Source: Gossypium raimondii
Taxonomy: Eukaryota > Streptophyta > Magnoliopsida > Malvales > Malvaceae
Length of the DNA: 64,000 nt
Direction of reading: 5' to 3'
Assembly: GCF_025698545.1 (NCBI RefSeq)
Contig: NC_068570.1
Span: 1,984,001 to 2,048,000 of the forward strand
Under the pieces are notes generated by a model. It searched no databases. It had not been told where the DNA came from and was given only the letters and a program-made list of their open reading frames with translations. Below are positions 21,701 through 33,006 of the stretch, one piece after another. Position 1 is the first letter of the stretch. Every line of letters starts with the position of its first letter. Position numbers and translations under genes: made by a program.

Positions 21701-23787
21701 TCAGACAGACATTAGTTCCAATTCGACATTTTCAAATACGACTATGGATTGTGTGAGAGCTATTGCTGGACCCTCGAAAAACTGAAGAGCATATCAGATG
21801 AAAAGCAACCGCTAAACGTATTATCAAAGGTAAAATAAATGGCCTAAAAGTGTGTCCACAACTAAAATTAGTAGGCCATCCAGTTTTTATAGTTTCCTTC
21901 TTAAGAGCTCGGTGTTTTACGTATTTTTTATATATGACTATAAATCTCGAGACATTTAGGTCCTCTAGTGTCCTTTTCATTCTACATACGTTCCAAAGGG
22001 AGGAGGCGAAATGAAATATATACCTGCTTCTCAAGGCTTGCGCTCTCAGTTATGTCACCACCTGCTGGAGCAGTATTCGAGTCTGCATTCCTGCAGGACA
22101 TGAAACAAGTGGCTCAACATTTTCAGTATGATAAATAATGACATTAGTGAAAGGATAATAGAGGATTGCCAATATCAAACCACCTTTCATGCATAAAAAT
22201 GGCCTGCTTATCTGGAAATGAATCTATATCAGGAGCCACAGAACCAGCAACGCCTTGGTCTGCAGATTCTAATTTCCGCTCTCCCTATACAAATATTTGT
22301 GTCAATCCAAAATATTCTAGGTAAAAGAAGTCACCAAAGAAATCAAACAAAGCCTACAGGAGACTCACATCGGAAGTATCTTTCGTCCACCCCGGAACTT
22401 TATCTGAAACAAGGGCAACATACTGCTCCATAGCCGCCTCTGGACTCATGTTCCCCAGCTTTTGCCAAGCATTCCTTGCACAATGCAAGCAGTGCTGTCC
22501 ATCACTCATACATAGCAGCTGTCAACCCTGTTATTATAACTACCAATCAAGCTATACCGTCTAATTTGGTATAGGCTTAGACCCTCACGTGTCCTAAGTT
22601 TGACGCAATTTCTGAGTTATAGAGGCCAATCGGCCACTACAGGAACTCTAATGATTTAGTGTCATTCTACATTGACTTAAGTGTGTTTCAGCTAGCTATA
22701 GTCATATGAGGCTTATTTATAGGAAGAACACAAAAAGTGGACAATGCTCAACTACCCTTCTCCTAGTTGATTATGACAATGAGGAACAAATGACCAACCT
22801 TTTAACCTACACTATGTAATTGCTGTCTAAATTGTTTAAACTTCAAAATCTTACTTTCTTTGACATAGTAACAAACATTAACAGTGCTATAGACTACAGG
22901 GCCATTGATCTTTCTTCTAAAATGACACAAGAGAGACAGTTAACCCTTAGAAAGTGAAGTCTAACCATCCACATTCCAAACAATGCAAAAGAAAGAAGAT
23001 AAATCAAATCAACAAATATATAGATAACAAGGAAAGTTAGCTACCATTTGGAACGAGAAGCAACCATGAAAGCCAATGGCTGTGATTCATGACAAGGCCC
23101 TTCTGTTGCAACCTTGTGGAGTCCATATAGTTCCATTTGAACATCATTCCCTATACCCAAATCTCCTTCTTGTTCAATGAATTTAGAAGCTGATCCAAAA
23201 ACTTTCTCCAATTCACTCTTCTCTATCCCTTCCCAATCATCATCTTCATCCTCATAATTCGCCAGTTTCACTTCCTTTTCTTCTTCCCCAAGCACCTTCA
23301 TTTGACTCTCTTCAATTCTAATTTCTTGTGGTTGGAATTTGGTTTTATTTTCAGCTTCTATTTCTTCACCAATTCTCTCAACTTCTGCCTCAAAACCATC
23401 GATTTTCTTGTCGGTTTCTTGCACAAAGCTTTCAAGTTTCGATCTTTCAACGACCTCCTCACTTTCCTCACCTTCCAATTCATCAACTTTCGTTTCACTT
23501 TTAAAACCCTGATCATCATTATCATCATCATCAACTGATTCAAGAACAACAACCTTGTTATCATCACCACTTTCTTTAACGAAATCAACTTTCTTTTCAC
23601 TTTCAAAGCTTGAAACTTTCAATTTCTCGGCGAATTCCAACTGTTCCATGATGATCTTGTCATCGTCACCACCACTACAACCCCCACTAGCATCACCACC
23701 GGTAGCCAGAGAGACAATCTTGGCTATCAAGAAAGAAAAAACAAGAGCAATAAAAGCTGTCAGAAAAAGTTCCAAGATAATCTCCAT
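21701..23787 (-). CDS. ACBP3: Class III acyl-CoA-binding protein (ACBP3-like)
   Basis: Exons: 23787-23045, 22474-22369, 22284-22184, 22090-22024 and a probable last exon 21781-21701. The predicted product is about 365 residues, close to the 362 of Arabidopsis ACBP3. The start is the ATG at 23787 (MEIILELFLTAFIALVF); the frame runs on upstream only without an ATG. Order: N-terminal hydrophobic signal/anchor (residues 2-28), a long acidic Lys/Glu-rich linker (about 35-205), then the acyl-CoA-binding domain from DDDWEGIEKSELEKVFG through DVQMELYGLHKVATEGPC and KWNAWQKLGNMSPEAAMEQY to VPGWTKD. The YGLHKVATEG and KWNAW ligand-binding motifs are intact. Family members bind acyl-CoA esters and some phospholipids in the secretory system or apoplast. 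The domain crosses the first intron at KW|NAW. The last exon has a good acceptor (CTCTTCAG) but is not confirmed by homology; read-through at 22023 would stop at 21982. Confidence 0.85.
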
Positions 23788-24479
23788 GATTAACAAAGGA
23801 AATAACTTGAAAACCCAAAGATGGAAACAGAAAGAAAAAGACGGGATCAATGAGAAATAAAGTTGATTAAGGATGAAAATATAGACGGACTTTTTTGTTA
23901 TAGTAATAAAAAAATAGAAAGAGAAGGGTGAGAGAGGGAAAGGATATTTGTAGAAGAGAGCAAAGCATATTCGGCATTTGGGAGCTTTGAGGAGAGGATG
24001 GGAATCACCTTTTTGCCAAGTTTATGGGGGGCGGTAGTAGGGCCCTTTGTTTTTTTCATAAATTTCGGACTTTTTTCTGATTGAATCATAAGCGAAGTAG
24101 TAAAAGATTGAGCTTCAAATCTTCGGATTAAGGATGGGATTAACATAAGAATGGCAATGGAGTGAGATGGAAGTAAATGTTGTTAAATTCATTCCATATT
24201 TGATACCTATTCCGCTCCCTTATGAAAGTGTAATCTTAAAAATCACTATAAACTTTATGGATGTCTCTGTACTGTCTAATTTTAATTTAATTTTTGTTAA
24301 TTATTTTCATTATTTTCAATCTTTTTAGGTAAATATTTAAACATAATTCTTTAAGAAAAATATTTAAACATAAAACATGAGGTTTTTTTTAAAATATTTT
24401 TACATTTTCATTATTTTAATAGTTATAAATATACGACAGTAAAATAGTATTTCCAAATAGTGGAGCGGGGCAAGGGTGT
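23788..24479. other. Upstream region of the ACBP3-like gene
   Basis: It probably contains the promoter and 5' leader for the minus-strand gene. No convincing TATA box was picked. The frame at 23898-24146 has no homology. Confidence 0.4.
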
Positions 24480-24840
24480 AAATGAGACACTAATGCTCAC
24501 AATTTAGTTGAGTTTAACTAAAAAAAATCGAACTCGATTGAGTAATTATCTAGCTAAGTTCGAGCTATCGATTAAGCCCAATTTGGGCTTTGTAATACTT
24601 GACTTGAACTGCAAGCTTTATTGAACTTTTTATATTTTTATATTAAGCTTAATTATAAAGCTAAGCTTAAGCTTGACTTTAAGTTTCAGTACAAAATTTG
24701 GTAAACGAACTTAATTGAACTTGAGATAAGTAACTCAATTATATCTCGAGCCGAACTTGATCTTAACAAAAGATGTTCGATCAAACTTAAGCTGAATATC
24801 GAGCTTGAGATTGGTAGTATTCAAGCAAAATAAGTTAAAG
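24480..24840. repeat. GAGCTCGAGC-rich dispersed repeat, copy 2
   Basis: Words such as ATCGAACTCGATTGAG, GTTCGAGCTATCGA and AAGCTTAAGCTTGA recur with internal complementarity, as at 1312-1700 and 56066-56300. It is more decayed than copy 1. Confidence 0.45.
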
Positions 24841-26199
24841 CAAATAATTATCATAATCGTTTTATATCCACTGTCCTACAGAATCCAACCATCCCATTTT
24901 GCTTCCATTAAAAATAAATTGATTCAAAATTTATTAGACGATTTAAACTTTACGCTTCTTAGATGAACACTCTTAACGAATGAGTCAAATATTAAGTTGT
25001 GCCGATAAATTTTTTAATTCAATTCGAATAATTTTCAAACATTTAGAGTAGATGGGACCAGTAAATAGCTGGCAACATTGGTTAAGTCACGGAGTTTCTC
25101 TTTTATATTATTGTTTCCATAGAAAAAGGTGTAATAAGGCGCCAAAGATAAGCTGACGTGGAGACAGTTTGCGTTATCTTACAAGTAGATAACTGTGGCC
25201 TTTTCCCCCATTTTACTTCTGTTTCGAATTTTCCTCATTTGCGTAAACAGCGCGTGTCTGCTACACTCAACTACGACAATAAATTCTTGACTCATGGCTT
25301 TTTTTCTCACGATTTTCTCATTTCAATTTTTAATTAAATTAGATTATGACTTGGAGACAACAGGGAAGACCCGAAATCTTGGATTTCTATTAATTTTATA
25401 ATTATAATTATATCTCGATTTAATTTAAAATTAAGTATTTTATTTACCTTTATTAAAATTAAAACTTCTTAAGCTCTTTTATTATTTTTGAAAATGAATA
25501 AAATTGATCAAAGTCAGGGTTTCTTTTATCAATCAATCAACTTCTTTTCTTTTCTTAGTTTTTGCATTTTAGATAGAAAAAACGAATGTTTTGGAATTAA
25601 ATCGGTGATGGAATCAAATAGACAATCAATTTTTACCAAGTAGTCTAAGGAAATAAATTTTTAAAAATATTTAAAAGTTATAAAATAGATACGATCGGTT
25701 TATCTGGTTTTTTAGCTCAATTCAATCCATTTATATTGGTTCATGAGTCAACCGATTTTATATTTTTCACTAAATTTATACCTCCAATTGATTCTCAATC
25801 CAATCGACCTATATATCCCAGTGTATACAACGAATTCAATGGAGCTTTGAGACTTGAAACTCTCTCTCTCAATTTTGAAGGAAGTCCGAGAGAAAAAGCG
25901 GTTTTATAATTTTACAATTTCTTCTTAGATATTTGAAAGAAAAAGACAAAAAAAAAGATTAAATTACATTTTTAAGAGAATTAATTTCCTCATTTTTAAA
26001 ATTGACAAGGACTTGAAAGACATTTACACCAATGAAAATTCTTTGCCTCATGGATTTTTGTTCTGATTCTTTTTTTTTTCTTCTTAAATTATTAAATTTA
26101 GACTTAATACCATTAAACATCTTCAAAGTTGAGATTCTAAATTGATCTCAGAATTTCAAAGCGTTATGATAGAGGTTCAATGTATTATGCATTAGTAGT
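24841..26199. other. Intergenic DNA, nothing recognised
   Basis: AT-rich. One GC-richer island at 25140-25260 includes TGACGTGG, but no gene starts nearby. 25690-25830 carries 'aaccgattttat'-type repeat words. Confidence 0.4.
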
Positions 26200-26640
26200 G
26201 TATCAATTAAATCATTGCATTAGTTTAGCCGCTAGTTCAAGCATTAAATGCTGGTTCAAACATGAAAACGAAACATATTTGAAATATGTTGATCTAATTA
26301 TAAATACTTGTGTACTTACACATAATAGCTTTGATTTGACGCGTTTATAGGAAAATAAACAACTTTCCTAAAATTTTATTAAAATTGTCTTCTTCTTTAA
26401 TACACTAGATCCAAGCAATCTATATAATAGGTATGCATGTGTTTGTAGTTTGATTTATGTGTTTTAAATACGATACACGTAAGATTCGATGTGACATTTA
26501 ACGCCTAAACTGATGGGTGGATTAATAAAAGGACTTGATTGATATAAAAATGAAACTTTGAGCATTCCAATAAAACATTTTAAAATTGAGAGACCAATTT
26601 AAATTTTGAATGATAGTTAAGGGACTAGGGTTTTAGAATT
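26200..26640. repeat. Dispersed repeat of unknown class, copy 1
   Basis: Several phrases match 58890-59215 by eye in the same order: 'ttgatctaattataaatac/ttgtgtac', 'agctttgatttga', 'tagatccaagcaat', 'atataatag' and 'acatttaacgcc'. Ends and class are not determined. Confidence 0.45.
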
Positions 26641-26877
26641 ATTTGATATTTTCCATTTTTATCAAATGAGTTGTAACTTCTTATTTTTAATTTCTAAATT
26701 AGTTATTGAATAATTCATTTATTTAAATAAATAAATAATGTATTGTTATAATGATATTTGTAATTCTTAGTAAAACTTACAAACTGTTGTATAAGCAAAG
26801 TATACTCCATGCTTGTCATCCATTTGAAATTACCTTTAAAAAAATCCAAATTTTATATGTTTAAGAGTTGATCTTGC

Positions 26878-27020
26878 CGATTGAGTCTTAACTCGATTGG
26901 TATGGACATTGTTACCAATGTAGGAGGACGTGAGTTCAAGTGCGCTGAAGCGCATTATCCTCCTATTTATGTTTGGGGAGAGGCTATGAGTAGTTTTAGG
27001 CATTGTATAAAAAAAAAAGA
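26878..27020 (+). mobile_element. tRNA-derived SINE-like element, copy 1
   Basis: It begins near GATTGAGTCTTAACTCGATTGG (box A-like) and has the box B-like GTGAGTTCAAGTGCG about 45 bp on. A conserved body (CATTATCCTCCTATTTATG) and a 3' end TTGTATAAAAAAAAAA follow. The layout is that of a short tRNA-derived SINE. Other copies lie at 40397-40536, 42073-42216 and 43955-44090, all reversed, with a fragment at 45058-45098. Confidence 0.65.
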
Positions 27021-27282
27021 AGAACAAATATAAAATCAATACATATTTGAGTGATTATAAAATAAAATCAAATTACTATAAAGCATAAACAAATGAAGAA
27101 CTAGAATATAACTGAACAAAACATAACCATGAGAAACTAGAAACCTGCAAATCGTAATTATGCATGGTGAAACTCGAATTTAAATACATAACGATTCAAA
27201 GATTTAATCTTTGCTAACAATGTCAAAGCCGCAAAAACAATGATAAGGTAATTTTGGCTAATAACTTTTTGGCTTAATATAT

Positions 27283-27745
27283 CATTTGGTATCTACATTT
27301 GACAATTTTTTAATGTAATATATGTTTTTGTCCAATGTGGTACAAGTATTTGGTAAAAGTTATACATTTTGGTGTCTAAAGGTAACGTGTAAACTTTTTT
27401 GTGTTTAATTAGGGTTTTAGGGTTGATATAATAAAAGTTAATTGCCAAAATTATTAAGTCGAATTTTCATGATTTTATTAATAGAATAAATTTAGTGTTA
27501 TTTATGAATCTATTTAATTTGTTAAAGATAATATGATGATTATGATTTTTATGAAAATTAATTGCTAATGTTATTAGTTAATTATGATTTTTATCAAATT
27601 AACCTTAAAATTTAAATTAATTAAGCACTAAAAATTAATATCTGTTATCTTCAAGTACCAAAATATATAATATTTATCAACTATAGATACCATATTGAAA
27701 AATAAACACAAGTATACATTAAAAATTGTTAAATTCAACTTTCTT
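27283..27745. mobile_element. Foldback MITE, about 460 bp
   Basis: The left arm (CAATTTTTTAATGTAATATA ... AGTTATACATTTTGG) pairs with the inverted right arm (CCAAAATATATAATATTTAT ... TATACATTAAAAATTG). It is a member of the family also seen at 17105-17396. Confidence 0.6.
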
Positions 27746-27789
27746 TTTTTCTTTTGGAGAAATATAATATGTTGGGATACATTATGAGA

Positions 27790-28155
27790 GGTCCCTCTAT
27801 TAGGGACCTTGTCAAGTTAGCCCTTCTACTATTAATTGAATCAAATTAATCATTTTCTATTAAAAAGAATCAAATAAGGTAAAATTGGAATAAAATTAAC
27901 ATTTAGCATTTAAAAATATCATTTCTTGGCTAACTGGATAAATATTTTTAATTTTTTATGATTCGTAAATAAAATTTTAGTTTGGAATTGATCTCCAAAT
28001 GGCAAAAATAATTTTCAAGACATTTTTATACATTAATGCTAACTCCGTCACAAATTAGACTTATTTGATTCTTTTTAATAATATAAAGACTAATAAGATC
28101 TATTTAATAATAGAGCGATTAATTTGATCAAATCCTTATAATATAACGCTCCCAA
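27790..28155. mobile_element. Foldback MITE, about 365 bp
   Basis: Both ends carry complementary text: 'gaatcaaattaatcattttct...aaaaagaatcaaata' on the left and 'ttatttgattctttttaata...gagcgattaatttgatcaaat' on the right. No coding capacity. Confidence 0.55.
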
Positions 28156-28683
28156 TTACTTAACTGATGAAGAAGTCTTAAACATGGAGATTGAAACACG
28201 TGTAGGCAGTAGACTGGTTGAAATTAGTCAAACTATGGAACAATAATGATGGTTAATTTTAACTTTTTTTTTTAAAGACCCATCAAACTTTTCTATTTTC
28301 AAAACACAAAAAAATTTGAAATTAAACAAAAATAAATAAAAATGTAGTCCAATTTTGTGAAACATTCCCCACATGAAATTAAATGTAAAGATGCATTTAG
28401 GCAATAGCATGTGAAAATTGATTGCCCCAAATCTCTTTCATCTAGAGACAACCTAAAGCCTCTATGAAAATATTTAGTCAAATTGCTTTAGGGTCCACCA
28501 TTTTTGTGTGATGATTTATGAAAAGTGTGAATGAAATGAAAATGCACCACAATTTATATACATATAGTGGCCTCAATGCCACCCACTCCATAATATTCCA
28601 CTTTCCTTATCTTTTTTCATCTATAATTTGGTCTCTTCATACCTAATCTTACCATCACAATTAATTTTTGTTAATATCAAAAA
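28156..28683. other. Intergenic DNA, nothing recognised
   Basis: No gene or clear repeat was found. Confidence 0.4.
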
Positions 28684-29240
28684 GGGTAATTATATATTTT
28701 GTTACTTGAACTTTGCTTGAAGGTTTAATTTGGTACCTAAGCTTCTTTTCTTTGTCTAATTAGGTACCTAAATTTGGCTTTAAGGTTCAATTTGACATTT
28801 AAACATTTTTGGTCCGAATTTCATAGCTCAAATTGGTTTAAATAAGTCATTTACCATAAGTATTAATTTTGTCCAAAAAGCCAAGTTTAACTACCAATTT
28901 GAACCAAGAAACCAAGTTTAGGTCTCTAATTGAACAAAAAGAAAACATCTAGTACCTAAACTTTTTTTATCCAATTAGGTACTTGAACTTGGCATTTTGG
29001 TTCAATTTGGTACGTGAAGCTGCCTTTATAGTTCAAATTAGTTTAAATAAGTTATTTACCATAAATATTAATTTAGACAAAAAAGCCAAGTTTAGGTACC
29101 TAATTGGACCAAGAAAAAAATCTTTAGGTACTAAATTAAACCTTAAAGTCAAGTTCAAGTACCTAATTAGACCAAAAAAGAACTTGGATACCAAATTGAA
29201 CCTTCAAGCCAAGTTCAGGTACCAAAATGTATATTTACCC
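28684..29240. mobile_element. MITE of the GGGTAAATATAC family, expanded internally
   Basis: It starts GGGTAATTATATATTTTG and ends CCAAAATGTATATTTACCC. The internal unit 'ccaattaggtacttgaacttggc/ttcaatttggtac' is repeated several times in alternating orientation. That makes it more than twice the size of the 13559-13788 member. It ends about 170 bp before the start codon of the gene at 29412. Confidence 0.7.
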
Positions 29241-29353
29241 TAACGAAAATTAGAACCTATTTCAACATTAATTGGATAAGGAGTGGCAACAGTTCATAAT
29301 TTGCCTTATCGATAGAAGTTTCTGGTTTTCCCCACTTTACAAAGTGGAATTGG

Positions 29354-29363
29354 CTATAAAAAG
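29354..29363 (+). promoter_or_regulatory. TATA box of the small zinc-finger gene
   Basis: CTATAAAAAG lies 58 bp before the ATG at 29412, giving a leader of about 25-30 nt. It sits just downstream of the MITE ending at 29240. Confidence 0.55.
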
Positions 29364-29411
29364 CCATGTTGAGGGGACTGAGAGAGATCAGCCAAGAAGC
29401 AACAGCCAGCC

Positions 29412-30158
29412 ATGGGTGGAGGCAATGGCCAGAAATCAAGAATGGCTCGTGAGAAACACATGGAGAAAAACAAACCCACAAAGGGTAAACACGTCCTTTT
29501 TTTCTTTTTTTTTTCACATTTTAGTCCTTGAAAGTTTTACATAAAGTTTTAAAGTTGTGTGATTAGAGCATCTTTTGGGGTTTTTTTTTTAAATGAGATG
29601 CTATAAGTAGTCAGCTGGAATCAAACAAGGAAGCCATGACCATCCAGGTAAGGTTTTAAAATTTGAATGGAAAAAAGAATTAAAAGTATCATGGAGGTCC
29701 CTGTATTAGGAGTAAGATTGTATTTTATTTTCTCTACTAAAAAATGGGTAAATTAATCACTATATTTTAGATCAAAAAGCAAATTAATCATTTGTGTTAA
29801 AAATTTCATCCATTTGTATTCTTAAAAACCAATATGGCTGACGGAATAACCAGAAAGTGACATGTGTACATGAACCACTTTTTAACAACAGAAATAGATG
29901 AAATTTTTAATAAAATAATCATTCTACTCTCTGATCTAAGGGAATAATAATTTGCCCATCTTTTGAGTAGAATGAGAAAATGCAATAAACTCTTACCAGG
30001 TTTCAATGTGATTTGATGGTGGGGTTGCATGCATGTAGTGCAAGGTTTGCATGCAGGCATTCATATGCACCACATCAGAGGTGAAGTGCAAGGAACATGC
30101 TGAAGCAAAGCACCCAAAGTCTGATATCTTTGCTTCCTTCCCTCACCTTAAGAAATGA
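29412..30158 (+). CDS. At2g23090-like small zinc-finger / 4F5-type protein
   Basis: Exons: 29412-29484, about 29607-29647 and 30039-30158; the product is about 78 residues. The N-terminus MGGGNGQKSRMAREKHMEK is the Gly/Lys-rich 4F5-like start. QLESNKEAMTIQ follows from exon 2, and exon 3 encodes the Cys/His part CKVCMQAFICTTSEVKCKEH, then AEAKHPKSDIFASFPHLKK. The two Cys pairs and His fit a small C2H2-type zinc site (C-x2-C, then the C..H..H region). The cellular role in plants is not established. One oddity: exon 1 ends in phase 1 (AAG G|GTAAAC), but the bases before the exon-2 CAG give no AG acceptor in the right phase; one extra G at 29607 (AG|GTAGTCAG) would restore KGSQLESN. This may be an assembly slip, a damaged splice site or a non-canonical acceptor. 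The second intron is largely filled by a MITE. Confidence 0.82.
29682..29995. mobile_element. MITE of the AAAGTACCATGGAGG family, copy 2, inside an intron
   Basis: The left end AAAAGTATCATGGAGGTCC is clear, with the shared body 'ctactaaaaaatgggtaaatt' and the inverted half 'aatagatgaaatttttaata'. The right end is shortened and runs into the intron's 3' part. It makes up roughly 80% of the 391-bp intron 29648-30038. Confidence 0.7.
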
Positions 30159-31599
30159 AATCAAGTTTGTGTATTTGTGTGATTGAATTTGAAGTTTGTG
30201 TTAAAAGTTGTTGCCAAGGTATTGGATTCCCACACAATTCATACTTGTTTTGTGCTATTATATATGGTATACTTGTTATATAACTTGTTGTGCGTCGGGA
30301 TTCTATTATTTTTCAATACACTAATCATCACCATTAAAATTCATAGAATTCATCTATGAATTATCAAAATTGTGGTTAAAACTATATTGAATAAAATAGA
30401 CACAAAAGCTATGATCCAATATTAAACATATAACAACCACTCTATTAAAAATTTGTTGAAGAATAAATTTAGAGATAATATTGTTGGGATTGGTAGTCAT
30501 GAATCTCAAAATAATTAGTTTACAGAGATTGTGAAACCGATATGAAGAACCAAAAAAGGATTGTTGAAGAATGTCAATCTAAAAAAGGGTTAAAATATGA
30601 AGGCATGAATGATTGGAAATATATAGGCGAGGATAAGGTATTGGAGACCCATAGATGAAAGGCCATGCCAACAACTCCACAACTAATTCCTAGTTTGATG
30701 GCACGATGATGGAGGATGTGGAAACCAAGAAGTTTGAAGTAAGCGTTCGGCAAATTTGTCAAGGACTAAGAAGTAAGGCCAGACGTATAATAAAATTTAT
30801 TATTTACAAAATAAACTAAAAAAAAAGAAGGAAAAGTTTGAATATGGTATAACATTTGTTTGTGTGCTTTTTAAAAAATATTTTATTTATAAAAGTATTA
30901 TTTTAATAAATAAATTTCATGTAAATTTTTTTTGAGTATTCATTTATTTATAAATTTGCATGTATTTTTATTGAAAATGAACTTTTAAATCATTTTTATT
31001 TTTAAAGTTTTAATTTTGAATTTTTAAGAAGTAAAACTAAATTAACAAAATGCGTAAAGTTGAGGACTAAATTTTTTAGAATTAGGACTAAATTGATAGA
31101 ATCTGTAAACATTGGAGTGCTAAATTTGTTATAATACCAATAAAAAAGGCCACCGTTAGTGATTTATCGTAGGAGTGACCAAAATATTAAATTTTGATAA
31201 CATTAATAACTGAAATAAAAATTTTAAAACTAAGTAACCAAAACAGAAACACGCTAATAGTTGGGTGATTGTTTTATAATTTACGCTAAAATTATTCATT
31301 CTTTTTCCCAATTTGATTAAAAAGAAATAGTAAAAGGACCAATCTAACAAAAGGTGCTATTATAAACATTCATAATTATTTTAAATCTAGATTCAATTCC
31401 TAGATAACTTCTACCCTTTACCCTTACGGAAGAAAAATAAAATGAAAAATTGTACTACTAAACTCCCAATTCAAGCACCAATAAATCAACAATCTTACCC
31501 TTCATTCACTTCTAATATTTCAACATGCATTCTAATTTACGATTTTTATTAAGGTAAGGTTTTGAAATGGTTATTTATGTGCTAATAATAGTGACTACT
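30159..31599. other. Intergenic DNA with a decayed repeat arm
   Basis: About 31020-31290 resembles one arm of a foldback element ('gaggactaaatttttta', 'agtgaccaaaatattaa'). No gene was recognised elsewhere. Confidence 0.4.
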
Positions 31600-32110
31600 T
31601 CGGTCATCCCTGTGAAAGATAACTTACTTATTATATTTGAAGTTGGCAATTTTTAAAATAAAATTTGTGGGTTATGATCGATGTTGATATTGTGGAAGTA
31701 TTCAAGCCTATCAATGAAGAAAAATCCATTTGGAGGAACACATCTTGAAGATTGGATTGGATCGGATCAACTATCAAGCAATCGGATCCCTTGGATTGTG
31801 GAGATTGGGTCGAGATAATATTAAACACATATCTCCCAACAATTCACTTTACATTAGTCTTTATTAGTATTTTATCTTGCTGTTTTAGTTGTTGTTTAAT
31901 AGGGATTGGATTGTAATTATCTCTACTATGTTAGCAAGTATCGAAAACTCTTGTATAAGTTTTGTAAGAGAGTAATAAGAGCACATATTTGTTCATTGTG
32001 GAACTATTTTTCAGAGTGAATTTGAGAGAGTAAACACATTTTGAGTTCTCAAGGGGAGTTAGAAGTGACTGATTTAGGTCTTTAGTTAAAGAAAAATAAG
32101 GTTGCTATAC
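31600..32110. other. Unclassified, possibly LTR-derived
   Basis: A less AT-rich stretch with phrases such as 'gagagtaataagagcacatatttgttcattgtgg' has the look of a leader or LTR. No ends, target duplication or domain could be found, so no element is claimed. Confidence 0.25.
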
Positions 32111-32398
32111 TGGGGTGTGATAGAGCTTGAACCACTTTTTGTATTGAGTTGAAAGATAGTGGATTTACTCATTGAGTTAAATTCCGTATACGTAAAAAAA
32201 TCAAACTGTATAAACAATCATTATTTCCATTCAATAATCTATTTTCTAAGAAATTATCAACTGTTCATTTCAACCATTTCCACAATGGCTAAAAAGGGTA
32301 TATCATGATGATTAAAGTCATAAACAATATTAAAACGAGATTAGTATAATGCCCAAACTAAAACTAAAAAATAATTATGGGTTTAAAAAAAGCCAATC

Positions 32399-32660
32399 TT
32401 TTTTTTTTTGCCAATTGGGTGGGATTTATTATCCTTGGGCCTTGTTCCACAAGATTTAAAAGAGATGTAACCTCGTAATAGTGCAAAGCAAGCACTCTAC
32501 CATATGAGCTGCACCCCATTTTATTGCCATTACAACTCTAGATACAAGTAAGATTGAGTATTTCCAATCAGTGTTAAAAGGCAAGCAAATGGTGGCATGA
32601 AACAATGAAAGCAAAGTGCATGGGCAATTGACACAAAACAAAGAGCTGAAAAATGGTTCC
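32399..32660. repeat. Local duplication, unit A, with a tRNA-Ala relic
   Basis: It matches 33875-34262 in order and orientation: 'gccaattgggtggg', 'ctaccatatgagctgcacccc', 'attgccattacaactctagata' and 'ggcaattgacacaaaacaaagagct'. The two units are about 1.5 kb apart and well diverged. Each carries a tRNA-Ala-like segment on the minus strand. Confidence 0.65.
32459..32517 (-). pseudogene. tRNA-Ala pseudogene, copy A
   Basis: The minus strand reads GGGGTGCAGCTCATATGG, TAGAGTGCTTGCTTTGCA, matching the 5' half of plant tRNA-Ala(TGC), including the D-arm and box A. The 3' half, with the T-arm and acceptor strand, is not recognisable. Confidence 0.65.
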
Positions 32661-32866
32661 ACAGTTTCAAAGGTGTACTTGATTAGGTGGAAAATAGAAG
32701 AATGAAACGAGTAAGTGAAAAAGTGGATAGAAAATAAATTTCAAATATGCTTGGTAAGGAAGAAAAGTGGAGGGAAAGAAAATAGAAGAGATGATCATTT
32801 TTTATCTTAATGAATAAACCAATTCTTTCAAATTAGAATAATGAGAGGAGAGAAATAACTTAATCT

Positions 32867-32934
32867 TGGAGGTGCAAGGAATTGAACCCTGTGCCTCTCG
32901 CAAAGCAAGCGCTCTATCATATGAGCTACACCCC
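32867..32934 (-). pseudogene. tRNA-Ala pseudogene, copy B
   Basis: The minus strand reads from GGGGTGTAGCTCATATGA through GAGAGGCACAGGGTTCAATT to TTGCACCTCC. It is nearly complete but lacks one acceptor base and about four bases around the anticodon loop (CTTTGC|GAGAGG), so it cannot fold as a normal tRNA. The box B-like GGTTCAATTCC is mostly kept. Confidence 0.75.
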
Positions 32935-33006
32935 TTACTGTTAAACCATGTCTCTTCTAGTGTCAATCGTTTCAAATTAGAACTTAAAACTACAGTTTTT
33001 AGTATG

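Noticed and set aside
32867-32934. Functional tRNA-Ala gene
   Set aside because: The acceptor and anticodon-loop bases are incomplete, so the cloverleaf fails.
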